From NCBI GenBank assembly GCA_021792795.1, contig JAJYUB010000015.1, forward strand, positions 1 through 64,000: DNA of 64,000 bases, given 5' to 3'. The notes beneath the pieces are model-generated. The model had not been told where the DNA came from. It searched no databases and saw only the letters and a list, made by a program, of their open reading frames with translations. This DNA comes from Acidobacteriota bacterium (GTDB lineage Bacteria; Acidobacteriota; Terriglobia; Terriglobales; Acidobacteriaceae). The number at the start of each line of letters is the position of its first letter. Position 1 is the stretch's first letter. A program made the position numbers and the translations under genes. This document shows, piece by piece, positions 17,242 through 25,447 of this stretch.

Positions 17242-17877
17242 ATGAGAGACCTCGAAGGAAAAACCGCTCCGCCGAACAGGACCCTGCGCTTTCAGCGGCG
17301 GGCCATGCTGAAAATGATGATGGCCCTGCCCGTTGCAGCGCTTCTGCCTCTCTCATCGCTGGCCGCGGAAGTGGCGCAATCGCTGCCCGGCGCCTCCGCG
17401 ATGCCGCAGGATTCAACTCCCTGGAAGCTGCGCGTCCTCACTCCCCACGAGTGGAAAACAGTCGGCGTGTTGAGCGACTGGGTGCTTCCCGCGGACGAGA
17501 TTTCCGGCAGCGCCACCGATGCTGGCGTGCCGGAGTTCATCGACGATTGGCTTGACTTTCAGCGCGGCGACCTTCTGGTGGAGATTCGCGAAGGGCTGGC
17601 GTGGCTCGACGCCGAGTGCAACCGCAGCTACAATCACAGCTTCGTGGATTGCGCCTCGGACGAGCAACAAAAAATCCTCGACCGCATCGCCTGGCCTGAA
17701 AAAGCCGCGACGCAGGACGCCCACGCCGTCGCATTCTTCAACCAGTTTCGCGACCTGACGCTGAGCGGGTTCTATACCAGCGAGATGGGAATCCGCGATC
17801 TGCCGTATGTCGGCAACGAACCGCAAGCCGACTGGCAGGGCTGCCCGTCCGCTGTGCTCGCCAAACTTGGAGTCTGA
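17242..17877 (+). CDS. Gluconate 2-dehydrogenase subunit 3-like small subunit (Tat signal)
   Basis: A 211-residue partner of the GMC flavoprotein. The N-terminus has a twin-arginine-like signal, QRRAMLK followed by a hydrophobic run to about residue 42. The mature part has the family pattern: LTPHEWKTVGVLSDWVLPAD, GVPEFIDDWL, AWLDAECN, QQKILDRIAWPE, FFNQFRDLTLSGFYTSEMG. In known enzymes this subunit escorts the folded FAD subunit through the Tat pathway. It starts 31 bases after the large subunit, with GAGGGAAAG before the ATG. The cytochrome subunit of classical gluconate dehydrogenase is not encoded next to it. Confidence 0.85.
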   Translation: MRDLEGKTAPPNRTLRFQRRAMLKMMMALPVAALLPLSSLAAEVAQSLPGASAMPQDSTPWKLRVLTPHEWKTVGVLSDWVLPADEISGSATDAGVPEFIDDWLDFQRGDLLVEIREGLAWLDAECNRSYNHSFVDCASDEQQKILDRIAWPEKAATQDAHAVAFFNQFRDLTLSGFYTSEMGIRDLPYVGNEPQADWQGCPSAVLAKLGV

Positions 17878-17917
17878 CGCCCCGCTGTGCAATCGGAGTC
17901 AATCCACGAATCCATCA

Positions 17918-18240
17918 TCACGAGAAATGAACAGTCATGTGATGCCACGTGGTCAGGCCAGCTTGCTTGGCGACATCCATTAAAGACCACCGGAACCGTC
18001 TTCACAAAAACCGCCGGCGGTGATGGGGCGATGCTGCGGATCGTAGACCGCTTTGGCAAGCGGGCCGCTGGCCATTCCGCTCCGCGGCTGCGCAGCGGCG
18101 CAGGCCGGTCCGCCGGACGTGGCCAAGAAGAGCACAGGAACCAGGAGACGCGAAAGCAGCACGCTGCCAAGCAAGAATGCTCCCCATTGCGAAGGACTGC
18201 ACCCGACGCGTGGGCTGAATGGCGGCAAAAAACCGGCGAG
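17918..18240 (-). pseudogene. Remnant of a CRTAC1-family gene (N-terminus only)
   Basis: On the minus strand one frame reads a secretion-signal-like run (LLVPVLFLATSGGPACAAA) followed by AVYDPQHRPITAGGF. It is interrupted at about 17980, and the next frame continues MDVAKQAGLTTWHHMT before stopping at 17918. This matches the start of CRTAC1 proteins; the intact copy at 6968 has FEDVTQKAGI in the same place. The repeats and the ASPIC domain are gone. The frame change and truncation are read from sequence; the family call is an inference from a short stretch. Confidence 0.5.
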
Positions 18241-18253
18241 CAAGGCTGCGTTT

Positions 18254-19387
18254 TTAGACGGAAATCTCGCGGATCGCGTCCTGCAATCTTTCGCAAACCT
18301 CGCGAACGTCTGCGAGCGAAATTTTATTGAAGAATGGCAGCGCAATCGAACGCTGCCCGGCCTGTTCCGTCACTGTCAGGGGATCGTTCGGCTTTGGCAG
18401 GTCACGATACGCAGGCTGCAAATGGACCGGAGCAAAATATCGTCCGCAGCCGATTCCCTGTTCGCGAAGGGTTTGAACGATCGCGTCCCGATCCTCAAGT
18501 TGAAATCGCTCCCTGAGCCGAACCACGTAGACGAACCAGCTGATTTTCCCGTCTGGAATTTGTAGCTCGGGCAAAATCAGGTCAGTATTTCCGCGCAAAC
18601 ACTCGTCGTACCAGCTAGCCACTTCGGCCCGTCGCCGTAAAATGCTGTCCACGCGACGCAACTGTTCCAACCCAAGCGCGCAATGGACCTCCGACAACCG
18701 GTAGTTGTATCCGACGACGGTATGCTCCAGCCAATGGCCTGCGTTCCCGCGGCCCTGGTTGCGCAGCGCGCGCGCCATCGCCGCCAACCCAGCGTCATTG
18801 GTAACGATCATGCCGCCTTCCCCGGTGGTGATCTGCTTGTTGGGATAAAAAGCGAACACTCCGGCATCTCCCAAGGACCCTGCTTTTTGCCCGCGAACTT
18901 CGGCGCCGATCGCCTCGCAAGCGTCTTCGATGACGCGTAAGCCATGACGTTTTGCGATGGGAAGCAGTCGCGCCATCGCCGCGGGGCGTCCGAATGTGTG
19001 GACAACGAGGATCGCGCGCGTACGGGGAGTGATGGCCGCTTCCACTTTGTCGGGATCGAGATTCAGCGTGGCTGGATCAATGTCGACGAAGACGGGAACC
19101 GCCCGCTCCATGCGAACCACATTCGCGGCGGCGATGAAGGTGAACGACGGAACAATCACTTCGTCGCCTTCGCCAATGCCGAGGCAGCGAATGCACAGAT
19201 GCAGGCCGCTGGTGCCGGAGTTGACGGCCACAGCGTGGCTCGCTCCAGCGTAGTCTGCTGTCGCGCGTTCAAAGGCCTCCAGCTTCGGCCCCAGGCTGAG
19301 CTGCGGCGTCCGCAAAACGTTCACGACCGCTTCAATCTCGGCCTCTGTGATGTCGGGAGCGGACAACGGAACGCGCATTTGCGTCAT
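18254..19387 (-). CDS. DegT/DnrJ/EryC1-type sugar aminotransferase
   Basis: A 377-residue PLP enzyme that puts an amino group on a keto-sugar nucleotide. Motifs: VNSGTSGLHLCIRCLGIGEG, DEVIVPSFTFIAAANVV, FVDIDPATLNLDP, VVHTFGRPA, EDACEAIGAE, the PLP-lysine segment FYPNKQITTGEGGM, and NYRLSEVHCALGLEQL. The ATG at 19387 overlaps the stop of the epimerase gene as ATGA; an upstream start at 19744 lies inside that gene. It is the last of three coupled genes with a 4,6-dehydratase and a 2-epimerase. That order resembles part of the legionaminic-type pathway (LegB, LegG, LegC). Which sugar is made is not certain. Confidence 0.9.
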   Translation of the reverse strand: MTQMRVPLSAPDITEAEIEAVVNVLRTPQLSLGPKLEAFERATADYAGASHAVAVNSGTSGLHLCIRCLGIGEGDEVIVPSFTFIAAANVVRMERAVPVFVDIDPATLNLDPDKVEAAITPRTRAILVVHTFGRPAAMARLLPIAKRHGLRVIEDACEAIGAEVRGQKAGSLGDAGVFAFYPNKQITTGEGGMIVTNDAGLAAMARALRNQGRGNAGHWLEHTVVGYNYRLSEVHCALGLEQLRRVDSILRRRAEVASWYDECLRGNTDLILPELQIPDGKISWFVYVVRLRERFQLEDRDAIVQTLREQGIGCGRYFAPVHLQPAYRDLPKPNDPLTVTEQAGQRSIALPFFNKISLADVREVCERLQDAIREISV

Positions 19388-20577
19388 GGGTTTGCCTGGA
19401 TCGGCCCCGACGACTGCGCCGTCAGCGGAGATTCCTGCTTGATAAGGAGTCGCTCTGAAAGCGGCACGGTGGTGAGGACGCGAACGATCGTCTCTGACGC
19501 ATTTCCGTCGCCGTACGGGTTCGCCATCCCGATCAGTCCAGCACGAAATTCCGGATCGCGGCCTTGTTCGACGGCGCGCAGGATTTGCTGTTCGTCCGCC
19601 TCGGCATCGATCACGTTGCGGGCGCGTTCTCTTCCCTGCTGTCGAATCCCCACGTTCACCGTGGGCAATGCGAACGAGCCAGACTCCATGATGCCGCTGC
19701 TGGAATTCCCCAGCAACAGTTCCACCTGCGCCAGCAAACTCCAATAGGTGAGCGGATCGAGGTTGGTGAAGATCCGTCCGGTTGCGCGGTCAAAGAGAAA
19801 ATCGCGCGTGCGCTCCAGCAATTCACGGCTGCCCGCGTCGGCATTGGGGAAACAGAAAAGAAATTGAGCGTCAGTCTTGCAGAGCGCGGCGAATAAAGCA
19901 TCCGCCTCCCGCACCGTATCGCGTGCGATGGTCACCGGATGATACGCCACCAAAATCGTCGGCTGGCTCAGGTCGAGTTGCAAACGCCTTTCGACTTCAT
20001 CGCGGCGCAGCAGCGTTGCTCGCCGCAGATGGTCGAGCGACGGAGCGCCGGCCCGATGCACGCGCCACGGTCCTTCTCCCATGGCAATGACCCGTTGGCG
20101 CGCCCTCTCGGTCGACGTAAAGTGGACGTGGGCCATCTTCGTCAATGCATTTCGTACGGCATCATCGATGGCGCCCTGGCTGATTTCGCCCCCTTCAATG
20201 TGCGCGACGGGGATGCGGAGTGCAAGCGCAACGGAGGCCGGCGCCAGCATCTCATAGCGGTCCGCGATCAGCAGCAGCAGGTCGGGGCGTGTCGCTCCCA
20301 GATGGTCCGCCAGGCCCAACGTCGCCAGGCCGATGGTCTTTGCCATGCCAACGTCGGTGTCGGAACTCAGCAGGCATTCGATTCTTGCGTCGATCTTGAG
20401 GCCGTCTTTGTCAATCTCCCGCACCGTATTGCCAAACTCTGGCGACAAGTGAGGACCCATGACGATCAATCGCAAATCGACGTCAGGATGCGCCGCGAGA
20501 TCGCGCAGCGGCCAGTACAGGTGGCTGTAATCCGCGCGCGAAGTAGTGACGACAGCGATCTTTCGCTTCTCAGGCAT
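19384..20577 (-). CDS. Hydrolysing UDP-sugar 2-epimerase (NeuC/LegG-like)
   Basis: A 397-residue enzyme of the UDP-N-acetylglucosamine 2-epimerase fold, hydrolysing subfamily. Motifs: KIAVVTTSRADYSHLYW, DLRLIVMGPHLSPEFG, LLLIADRYEMLAPASVAL, PVAHIEGGEISQGAIDDAVR, AYHPVTIARDTV, LLGNSSSGIMESGSF and PTVNVGIRQQGRERA. The ATG at 20577 overlaps the preceding gene by eight bases and gives the family's usual N-terminus. In sialic-type pathways this enzyme inverts C2 and removes UDP to give a free amino-sugar for condensation with PEP. No NeuB-type synthase lies next to it. Confidence 0.85.
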   Translation of the reverse strand: MPEKRKIAVVTTSRADYSHLYWPLRDLAAHPDVDLRLIVMGPHLSPEFGNTVREIDKDGLKIDARIECLLSSDTDVGMAKTIGLATLGLADHLGATRPDLLLLIADRYEMLAPASVALALRIPVAHIEGGEISQGAIDDAVRNALTKMAHVHFTSTERARQRVIAMGEGPWRVHRAGAPSLDHLRRATLLRRDEVERRLQLDLSQPTILVAYHPVTIARDTVREADALFAALCKTDAQFLFCFPNADAGSRELLERTRDFLFDRATGRIFTNLDPLTYWSLLAQVELLLGNSSSGIMESGSFALPTVNVGIRQQGRERARNVIDAEADEQQILRAVEQGRDPEFRAGLIGMANPYGDGNASETIVRVLTTVPLSERLLIKQESPLTAQSSGPIQANP

Positions 20578-21697
20578 GATGGCCAGCCACAGGTTCAGAA
20601 TGTTTTGCTTCCAGCGATGCGCTGGGACGGTATTCCGGAACCAGACGCTCGATCGCCTGCAACACGCCTTGAAGATTTCGCGCGCAGACCGCTGCATCGA
20701 GGTCCCTCATCGCGCGATGGAGAGTTTCTTCCTGGATTGCAGGTCCGTCAATTGCATGGAGACGAGGCCCGACCCAAGCCGCGAGCCGCTCGCCAGGGCC
20801 GACAAACTCCTCATACAATTTTTCTCCCGGGCGCAGCCCCGTAAACACAATGGCAGGCCCGCCGGGAGGCTGGCCTTTTCGCTGAATCAAATTATTTGCC
20901 AGGTCCAGTATCTTCGTTGGCCTTCCCGTGTCGGGAACCAGGATTTGCTTGTCCTGCGTTGCGGACGCTGCCCCCAGAATCAAGCAGACGGCTTCTTCCA
21001 TCGTAAAGAAGTATCGCTCCGCATCGCGATGCGTCACCGTCACACTGTCGCCCCTGGCAATCTGGTCGAGAAAAACTCCGGCCACGCTGCCCTGCGAACC
21101 GAGGACATTGCCGAGCCGAACGCAGGTCATGCGCGTGGAAGCGGTCGCGCATCCGAGCAGGGCCAACTCCGCCATCCGCTTCGACGCGCCCATGATGCTT
21201 GCGGGACGCACAGCTTTGTCCGTCGAGACCATCAGCATGTGGCGGATGCGATTTCGCACCGCTGCCTGAACCAGGCGATAGGTGCCGAGCGCATTGTTGC
21301 GGACCACTGCAAGCGGATTGGATTCCATCAGCGGGACATGTTTGTGCGCGGCGGCGTGGTACAGCATCTCCGGACGGTATTGCGCGCACAGTTCGTCGAG
21401 TAAGCCGTTGTCGCAGATACTGCCCAGGACCGCAACGTAAAAGACCGGAGATGCGAGCCGCTTGAGCCTTGCGTCCAACTCATACAAGTTCTGTTCGGAG
21501 GCGTCCAGCAGCAGAAGAAGCCTCGACTGCAACTCCGCGAGTCGCATCGTCAACGCGCAGCCGATCGATCCGCCGGCGCCGCTGATGAAAACGCACTGGT
21601 CTCGATGAAGGCCCGCGGGCGGATCGATAATTTCCATCTCCGATGAGCGTCCCAGCAACTCTCGCCAATCCACGCCCGTCATGTCATTGCCAGACAA
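20570..21697 (-). CDS. UDP-GlcNAc 4,6-dehydratase-like (CapD/LegB family)
   Basis: A 375-residue short-chain dehydrogenase-type enzyme. The NAD(P) site is VFISGAGGSIGCALTMRL; other family marks are YHAAAHKHVPLMESNP, the catalytic segment STDKAVRPASIMGASKR, VRLGNVLGSQGSV, MEEAVCLILGAA and GLRPGEKLYEE. The first codon is TTG at 21697, just after GGAGGA; an ATG at 21682 is the alternative but has no good ribosome site. It starts a three-gene operon with the 2-epimerase and aminotransferase, so it should make the 4-keto-6-deoxy intermediate of an amino-sugar. Confidence 0.85.
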   Translation of the reverse strand: MSGNDMTGVDWRELLGRSSEMEIIDPPAGLHRDQCVFISGAGGSIGCALTMRLAELQSRLLLLLDASEQNLYELDARLKRLASPVFYVAVLGSICDNGLLDELCAQYRPEMLYHAAAHKHVPLMESNPLAVVRNNALGTYRLVQAAVRNRIRHMLMVSTDKAVRPASIMGASKRMAELALLGCATASTRMTCVRLGNVLGSQGSVAGVFLDQIARGDSVTVTHRDAERYFFTMEEAVCLILGAASATQDKQILVPDTGRPTKILDLANNLIQRKGQPPGGPAIVFTGLRPGEKLYEEFVGPGERLAAWVGPRLHAIDGPAIQEETLHRAMRDLDAAVCARNLQGVLQAIERLVPEYRPSASLEAKHSEPVAGHHA

Positions 21698-21961
21698 ACT
21701 TCCTCCGTGCTGGATCTCTATGCTCGCCTGTCGACACTTCTATCCGTACATCCATGACGGTAATATCGTTCTCACGCTCGATGCACAACGTTTCCGCGTA
21801 GCGCGGCCGATTGTATCCGGAATGCAAAAACCGTCCGACACATTCGTTCTTGTCAATCGCACTTTGAACAGACGCCCGGCAACGTTTGCTTCTATTTTCT
21901 ATCTTGTAGACTAAAGGATCGAAGGCTTCAATCGTAGCGAACCGAGGTAAGTCGTATTTCC
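21698..21961. other. Divergent promoter region
   Basis: The 264 bases between the sugar dehydratase (minus) and the TPR/FG-GAP gene (plus) contain no gene. GGAGGA before the TTG start of the dehydratase and GAGGTAAG before the plus-strand ATG are visible. Confidence 0.5.
21885..21912 (+). promoter_or_regulatory. Candidate promoter of TPR/FG-GAP gene
   Basis: TTTGCT (21885-21890) and TAGACT (21907-21912) are 16 bases apart and lie about 50 bases before the ATG at 21962, in an AT-richer patch. Both boxes are imperfect. Confidence 0.3.
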
Positions 21962-24900
21962 ATGCTCCCGCGCATCCGGATGGCCCAGGTCCTCGCCCTT
22001 TGTTTTCTCGTCACCCTGGCTGCCTGGGGCGAAGCTGGTACCCACACCGCGCAAACGGACGCCATCCAGTTGAACAATCTCGGCGTGGCGTACATGAATC
22101 AGCAGAACTTTGCCAAAGCCGAACAATTGTTTGTGGAAGCCGCCCAGAACGACCCCACGCTGCTGGCCGCGCAACTGAACCAGGGAATCGCGCTGCTCAA
22201 CTCCCAGCAACTTTCGCAGGCGAGCGCGGTGTTGCGACGGGTGATCGAGCAGGCCCCTAAGAACATTGCAGCGTGGTACAACCTGGGTCTGGTGGCGCGT
22301 AAAGACGGCAATACGCAGGAAACGATCGGGGATTTCAAGCACGTCGTCCATCTCGATCCGAACGATGCGGATGCCCACTACCTGCTGGGCAGCGGCTACC
22401 AGCAAAGCAAGGACTATCAAGACGCAATTCTCGAGTTTCAGCGGGCATTGCAGTTGAGTCCGCTGCATGCTTCTGCGGAGTTCGGACTGGCCCGGGCCCA
22501 TCAGCAAGCCGGAATGCTGGACCTCGCAAAGCAGGACTTCCAGCGGTTCCAGCACATCACCGGCGAAAAACTGGGCTCTCCCATGACCATTTCCTACGGG
22601 GAAATGGGCCACTACTCCATGGCACAGTCGATCCATGCAGCGGAGCCGGAAGTCGCCCCCATGATTCCTGTCCGCTTCGTGCGCGCGCCGATCGGCGACG
22701 GTTCGCAAACCTCGTCGACCGTTGCCGAACCGGGCGAAGACGAAGTTGGTGGCGGCGCCTGCATGGCTGACCTATTCGGCGACGGGAAAACCGACCTCAT
22801 CTCGCTGGATGAAGGCGCACACGCAGTCCATGCGTACCGCAACCTGGGCGGCGGCCGTTTTGAAGAGGTCCCTCCCAGCCAGACAGGACTGGACCTGAGC
22901 GGCCGCGCAATCGCCTGCACGGTGGGCGACTTTGACAACGACGGACTGCCCGATATTGCGATCTCGCTGCGGCATCGCGTGGTACTTTTCAGAAATCTCG
23001 GCCACGGAAAATTCTCCGATGTCACCAAATCCGTCGGCATTACGACGAACAATCAGCCTGCGGGCCTCACCTTTGTGGATTACGACCACGACGGCGACCT
23101 CGACCTCTTTGTTACTGGAAAACCAGTGGCTGGCGCGGACGCTCCGAATGTGTTGTGGCGCAACAATGGCAATGGGACATTCACCAACTGGACTGGCCCG
23201 ACTGGGCTCGCCGGACACGGGACCACCCGCAACGCGACGCTCTCCGACCTGAACAGCGACCGCGCGGTCGATCTGGTCGTCACCGGCTCTGGAGCTGCGC
23301 CAACCTTTTACGCCAATCCCCGCGAAGGCGCGTTTCCTGCCTCGCCGCTCTTCAGCGACACCAGCCTGCCTGCGACGAATGGCGTTTACGTTTTCGACTT
23401 CAATAAAGACGGCTGGATGGATGTCGCGCTGACGCACACCGGCGCACCTGGGATTACTCTGTGGCGCAACGTCGACGGAAAGCGCTTTGAACGTGTGCCG
23501 CTGCCGATCGCGGACGCCACCCGCGGCTGGGGGCTCACCGCCATCGACATTGACAACGACGGCTGGATCGACCTGGCCGTGCTGGTCGACACCGCGCATG
23601 GATCCGAACTGCGAGTGCTGCGCAACCTGGGGCCGCGAGGATTTCAAGATGTAACGAAGGCGGTGGGGCTTGCCAACCTGAAGCTCGATCATCCGCGCGC
23701 TGTGCTTGCCGGCGACATCGATGGAGATGGCGACGCGGACCTGATCGTGACTCAATTGCACGGGCCTCCGGTACTGCTGCGCAACGATGGCGGCAATAAA
23801 AACCACTGGGTGCGGCTGTCGTTCCGCGGCCTGGCCGACAACAAATCCGCGCTGGGGACCAAGGTGGAAATCTTTTCCGGCAGCCTTTGGCAGAAGTGGG
23901 AGATCGCCGGCGCCACCGGATACATGGGACAAGGCGCGCCGGAAATTCTGGCCGGCCTCGGCAGCCGCACGCATGTGGACATCGTGCGCATGTTGTGGCC
24001 CACCGGTGTCCTGCAGGATGAACTCAAGGTCCCCGCCGATACATTCACGCCGCTGGATGAAATCGATCGCCGCGGAAGCTCCTGTCCGGTGCTGTTCGCC
24101 TGGGACGGCAAGAAATATCAGTTCGTCGCGGACGTGATTGGCGCGGGCGTCGTGGGTCATTGGGTTTCGCCGACCGCTAGAAATATTCCCGATCCCGAGG
24201 AGTGGATCAAAGTCGCAGGCAGCCAATTGAAGCCGCACAACGGCTACCTGAGCCTGCGTTTCGGCGAGCCGATGGAAGAAGTAAACTTCATCGATCAGCT
24301 GCGCCTGGTCGCCATCGATCACCCTGCTGGGACAGCGGTCTATCCGAATGAGCGCTTCATCGAGGCACCGCCATTTCCTTCGGGCAGAGTGATTGTCAGC
24401 AGCGCGGCGCGTCCTGTACTGGCGGCGTGGAACGATCATGGAGAAGATGTTCGCAGTGTCCTGCTGAACCGCGACCATCGCTATGTGCATGACTTCACCA
24501 ACCTTCCCTTCGCGGGCTTCGCAAATCCCCATACGCTCACGCTGGACATCGGCCCATGGACGGCGCGGCGCCCGCTACGGCTGCTGCTGCACGGCTACGT
24601 GGAGTACTTCAGCGCATCGTCGATGTATGCGGCCTGGCAGGCTGGGTTGAAGCCGGAGCCGCCCGTCCTGCAAGCGCAAATAGCGAACGGAAGCTGGAAA
24701 ACGATCCTGCCGGACATGGGTTTCCCCGCCGGCCTGCCGCGCACGATCCCGGTTGACCTGACCGGCAAGCTGCCGCCGGAAACGAGGCGGTTGCGCATCG
24801 TCACCAATCTGCAGATCTACTGGGACCAGATTCTGGTGGACAATGGACCGGATAGGACCAGCGAAATCCGCCAAACGGAATTGCCGCTCGCACTTTCTAC

Positions 24901-25447
24901 TCTGAAATTTCGCGGCTACCCGCAGCAGATTGAGCAGAAGAGTCCCGGTGATTTGACCTATCGTTACGACCGCATCAGCGCCACCGGCCCATTCGCCCGC
25001 CAGCGGGGAGAATACACCCACTACGGCAACGTCACGCCGCTGCTGAAGACAGTCGACAATCGCTTCGTCATCTTCGGCAGTGGAGAAGACATCGATGCGG
25101 AATTCAGTGCCGCCGCGCTGCCGCCGCTGCCAGCCCACTGGAAACGCGACTACCTCTTCTACGCCAACGGTTATGTCAAGGACATGGATTTCTACGAGGC
25201 ATCGCCATTCACAGTGAACGAGATGCCATTTCACGGGATGAAGTCCTATCCGTATTCCAGCCCGATATCGTATCCGACGGCCCCCGCAGCCCTGCGATAC
25301 CGCCTGCAATGGAATGACCGATTCAACTCCGGCGAAAGCCCGCAGGAATACCGTTTCCACTACCTGCCGGCAAACTCCACGCCCATCGACCCTGTTCCTG
25401 CGGCCCACGGCGCGTCCAGAATCTCAGATATTCAGGGCGCAAATTGA
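21962..25447 (+). CDS. Large secreted TPR plus FG-GAP/ASPIC-UnbV protein
   Basis: A 1161-residue exported protein. A signal peptide (residues 1-26) is followed by about five TPR repeats up to residue 200 (NNLGVAYMNQQNFAKAEQLF, AWYNLGLVARKDGNTQETI, AHYLLGSGYQQSKDYQDAI). FG-GAP repeats with calcium loops cover about 250-610 (DFDNDGLPDIAIS, DYDHDGDLDLFVTG, DIDGDGDADLIVTQ), then an ASPIC/UnbV domain at about 614-690 (NHWVRLSFRGLADNKSALG, MLWPTGVLQDE). The last 460 residues, from about 700, look like an ordered domain I do not recognise. GAGGTAAG precedes the ATG. It overlaps the amidase gene, so the two are translated together. Function unknown. Confidence 0.8.
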   Translation: MLPRIRMAQVLALCFLVTLAAWGEAGTHTAQTDAIQLNNLGVAYMNQQNFAKAEQLFVEAAQNDPTLLAAQLNQGIALLNSQQLSQASAVLRRVIEQAPKNIAAWYNLGLVARKDGNTQETIGDFKHVVHLDPNDADAHYLLGSGYQQSKDYQDAILEFQRALQLSPLHASAEFGLARAHQQAGMLDLAKQDFQRFQHITGEKLGSPMTISYGEMGHYSMAQSIHAAEPEVAPMIPVRFVRAPIGDGSQTSSTVAEPGEDEVGGGACMADLFGDGKTDLISLDEGAHAVHAYRNLGGGRFEEVPPSQTGLDLSGRAIACTVGDFDNDGLPDIAISLRHRVVLFRNLGHGKFSDVTKSVGITTNNQPAGLTFVDYDHDGDLDLFVTGKPVAGADAPNVLWRNNGNGTFTNWTGPTGLAGHGTTRNATLSDLNSDRAVDLVVTGSGAAPTFYANPREGAFPASPLFSDTSLPATNGVYVFDFNKDGWMDVALTHTGAPGITLWRNVDGKRFERVPLPIADATRGWGLTAIDIDNDGWIDLAVLVDTAHGSELRVLRNLGPRGFQDVTKAVGLANLKLDHPRAVLAGDIDGDGDADLIVTQLHGPPVLLRNDGGNKNHWVRLSFRGLADNKSALGTKVEIFSGSLWQKWEIAGATGYMGQGAPEILAGLGSRTHVDIVRMLWPTGVLQDELKVPADTFTPLDEIDRRGSSCPVLFAWDGKKYQFVADVIGAGVVGHWVSPTARNIPDPEEWIKVAGSQLKPHNGYLSLRFGEPMEEVNFIDQLRLVAIDHPAGTAVYPNERFIEAPPFPSGRVIVSSAARPVLAAWNDHGEDVRSVLLNRDHRYVHDFTNLPFAGFANPHTLTLDIGPWTARRPLRLLLHGYVEYFSASSMYAAWQAGLKPEPPVLQAQIANGSWKTILPDMGFPAGLPRTIPVDLTGKLPPETRRLRIVTNLQIYWDQILVDNGPDRTSEIRQTELPLALSTLKFRGYPQQIEQKSPGDLTYRYDRISATGPFARQRGEYTHYGNVTPLLKTVDNRFVIFGSGEDIDAEFSAAALPPLPAHWKRDYLFYANGYVKDMDFYEASPFTVNEMPFHGMKSYPYSSPISYPTAPAALRYRLQWNDRFNSGESPQEYRFHYLPANSTPIDPVPAAHGASRISDIQGAN

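Noticed and set aside
22772-24532. 586-codon minus-strand frame
   Set aside because: It is antisense to the TPR/FG-GAP protein and shows no signature or start context.
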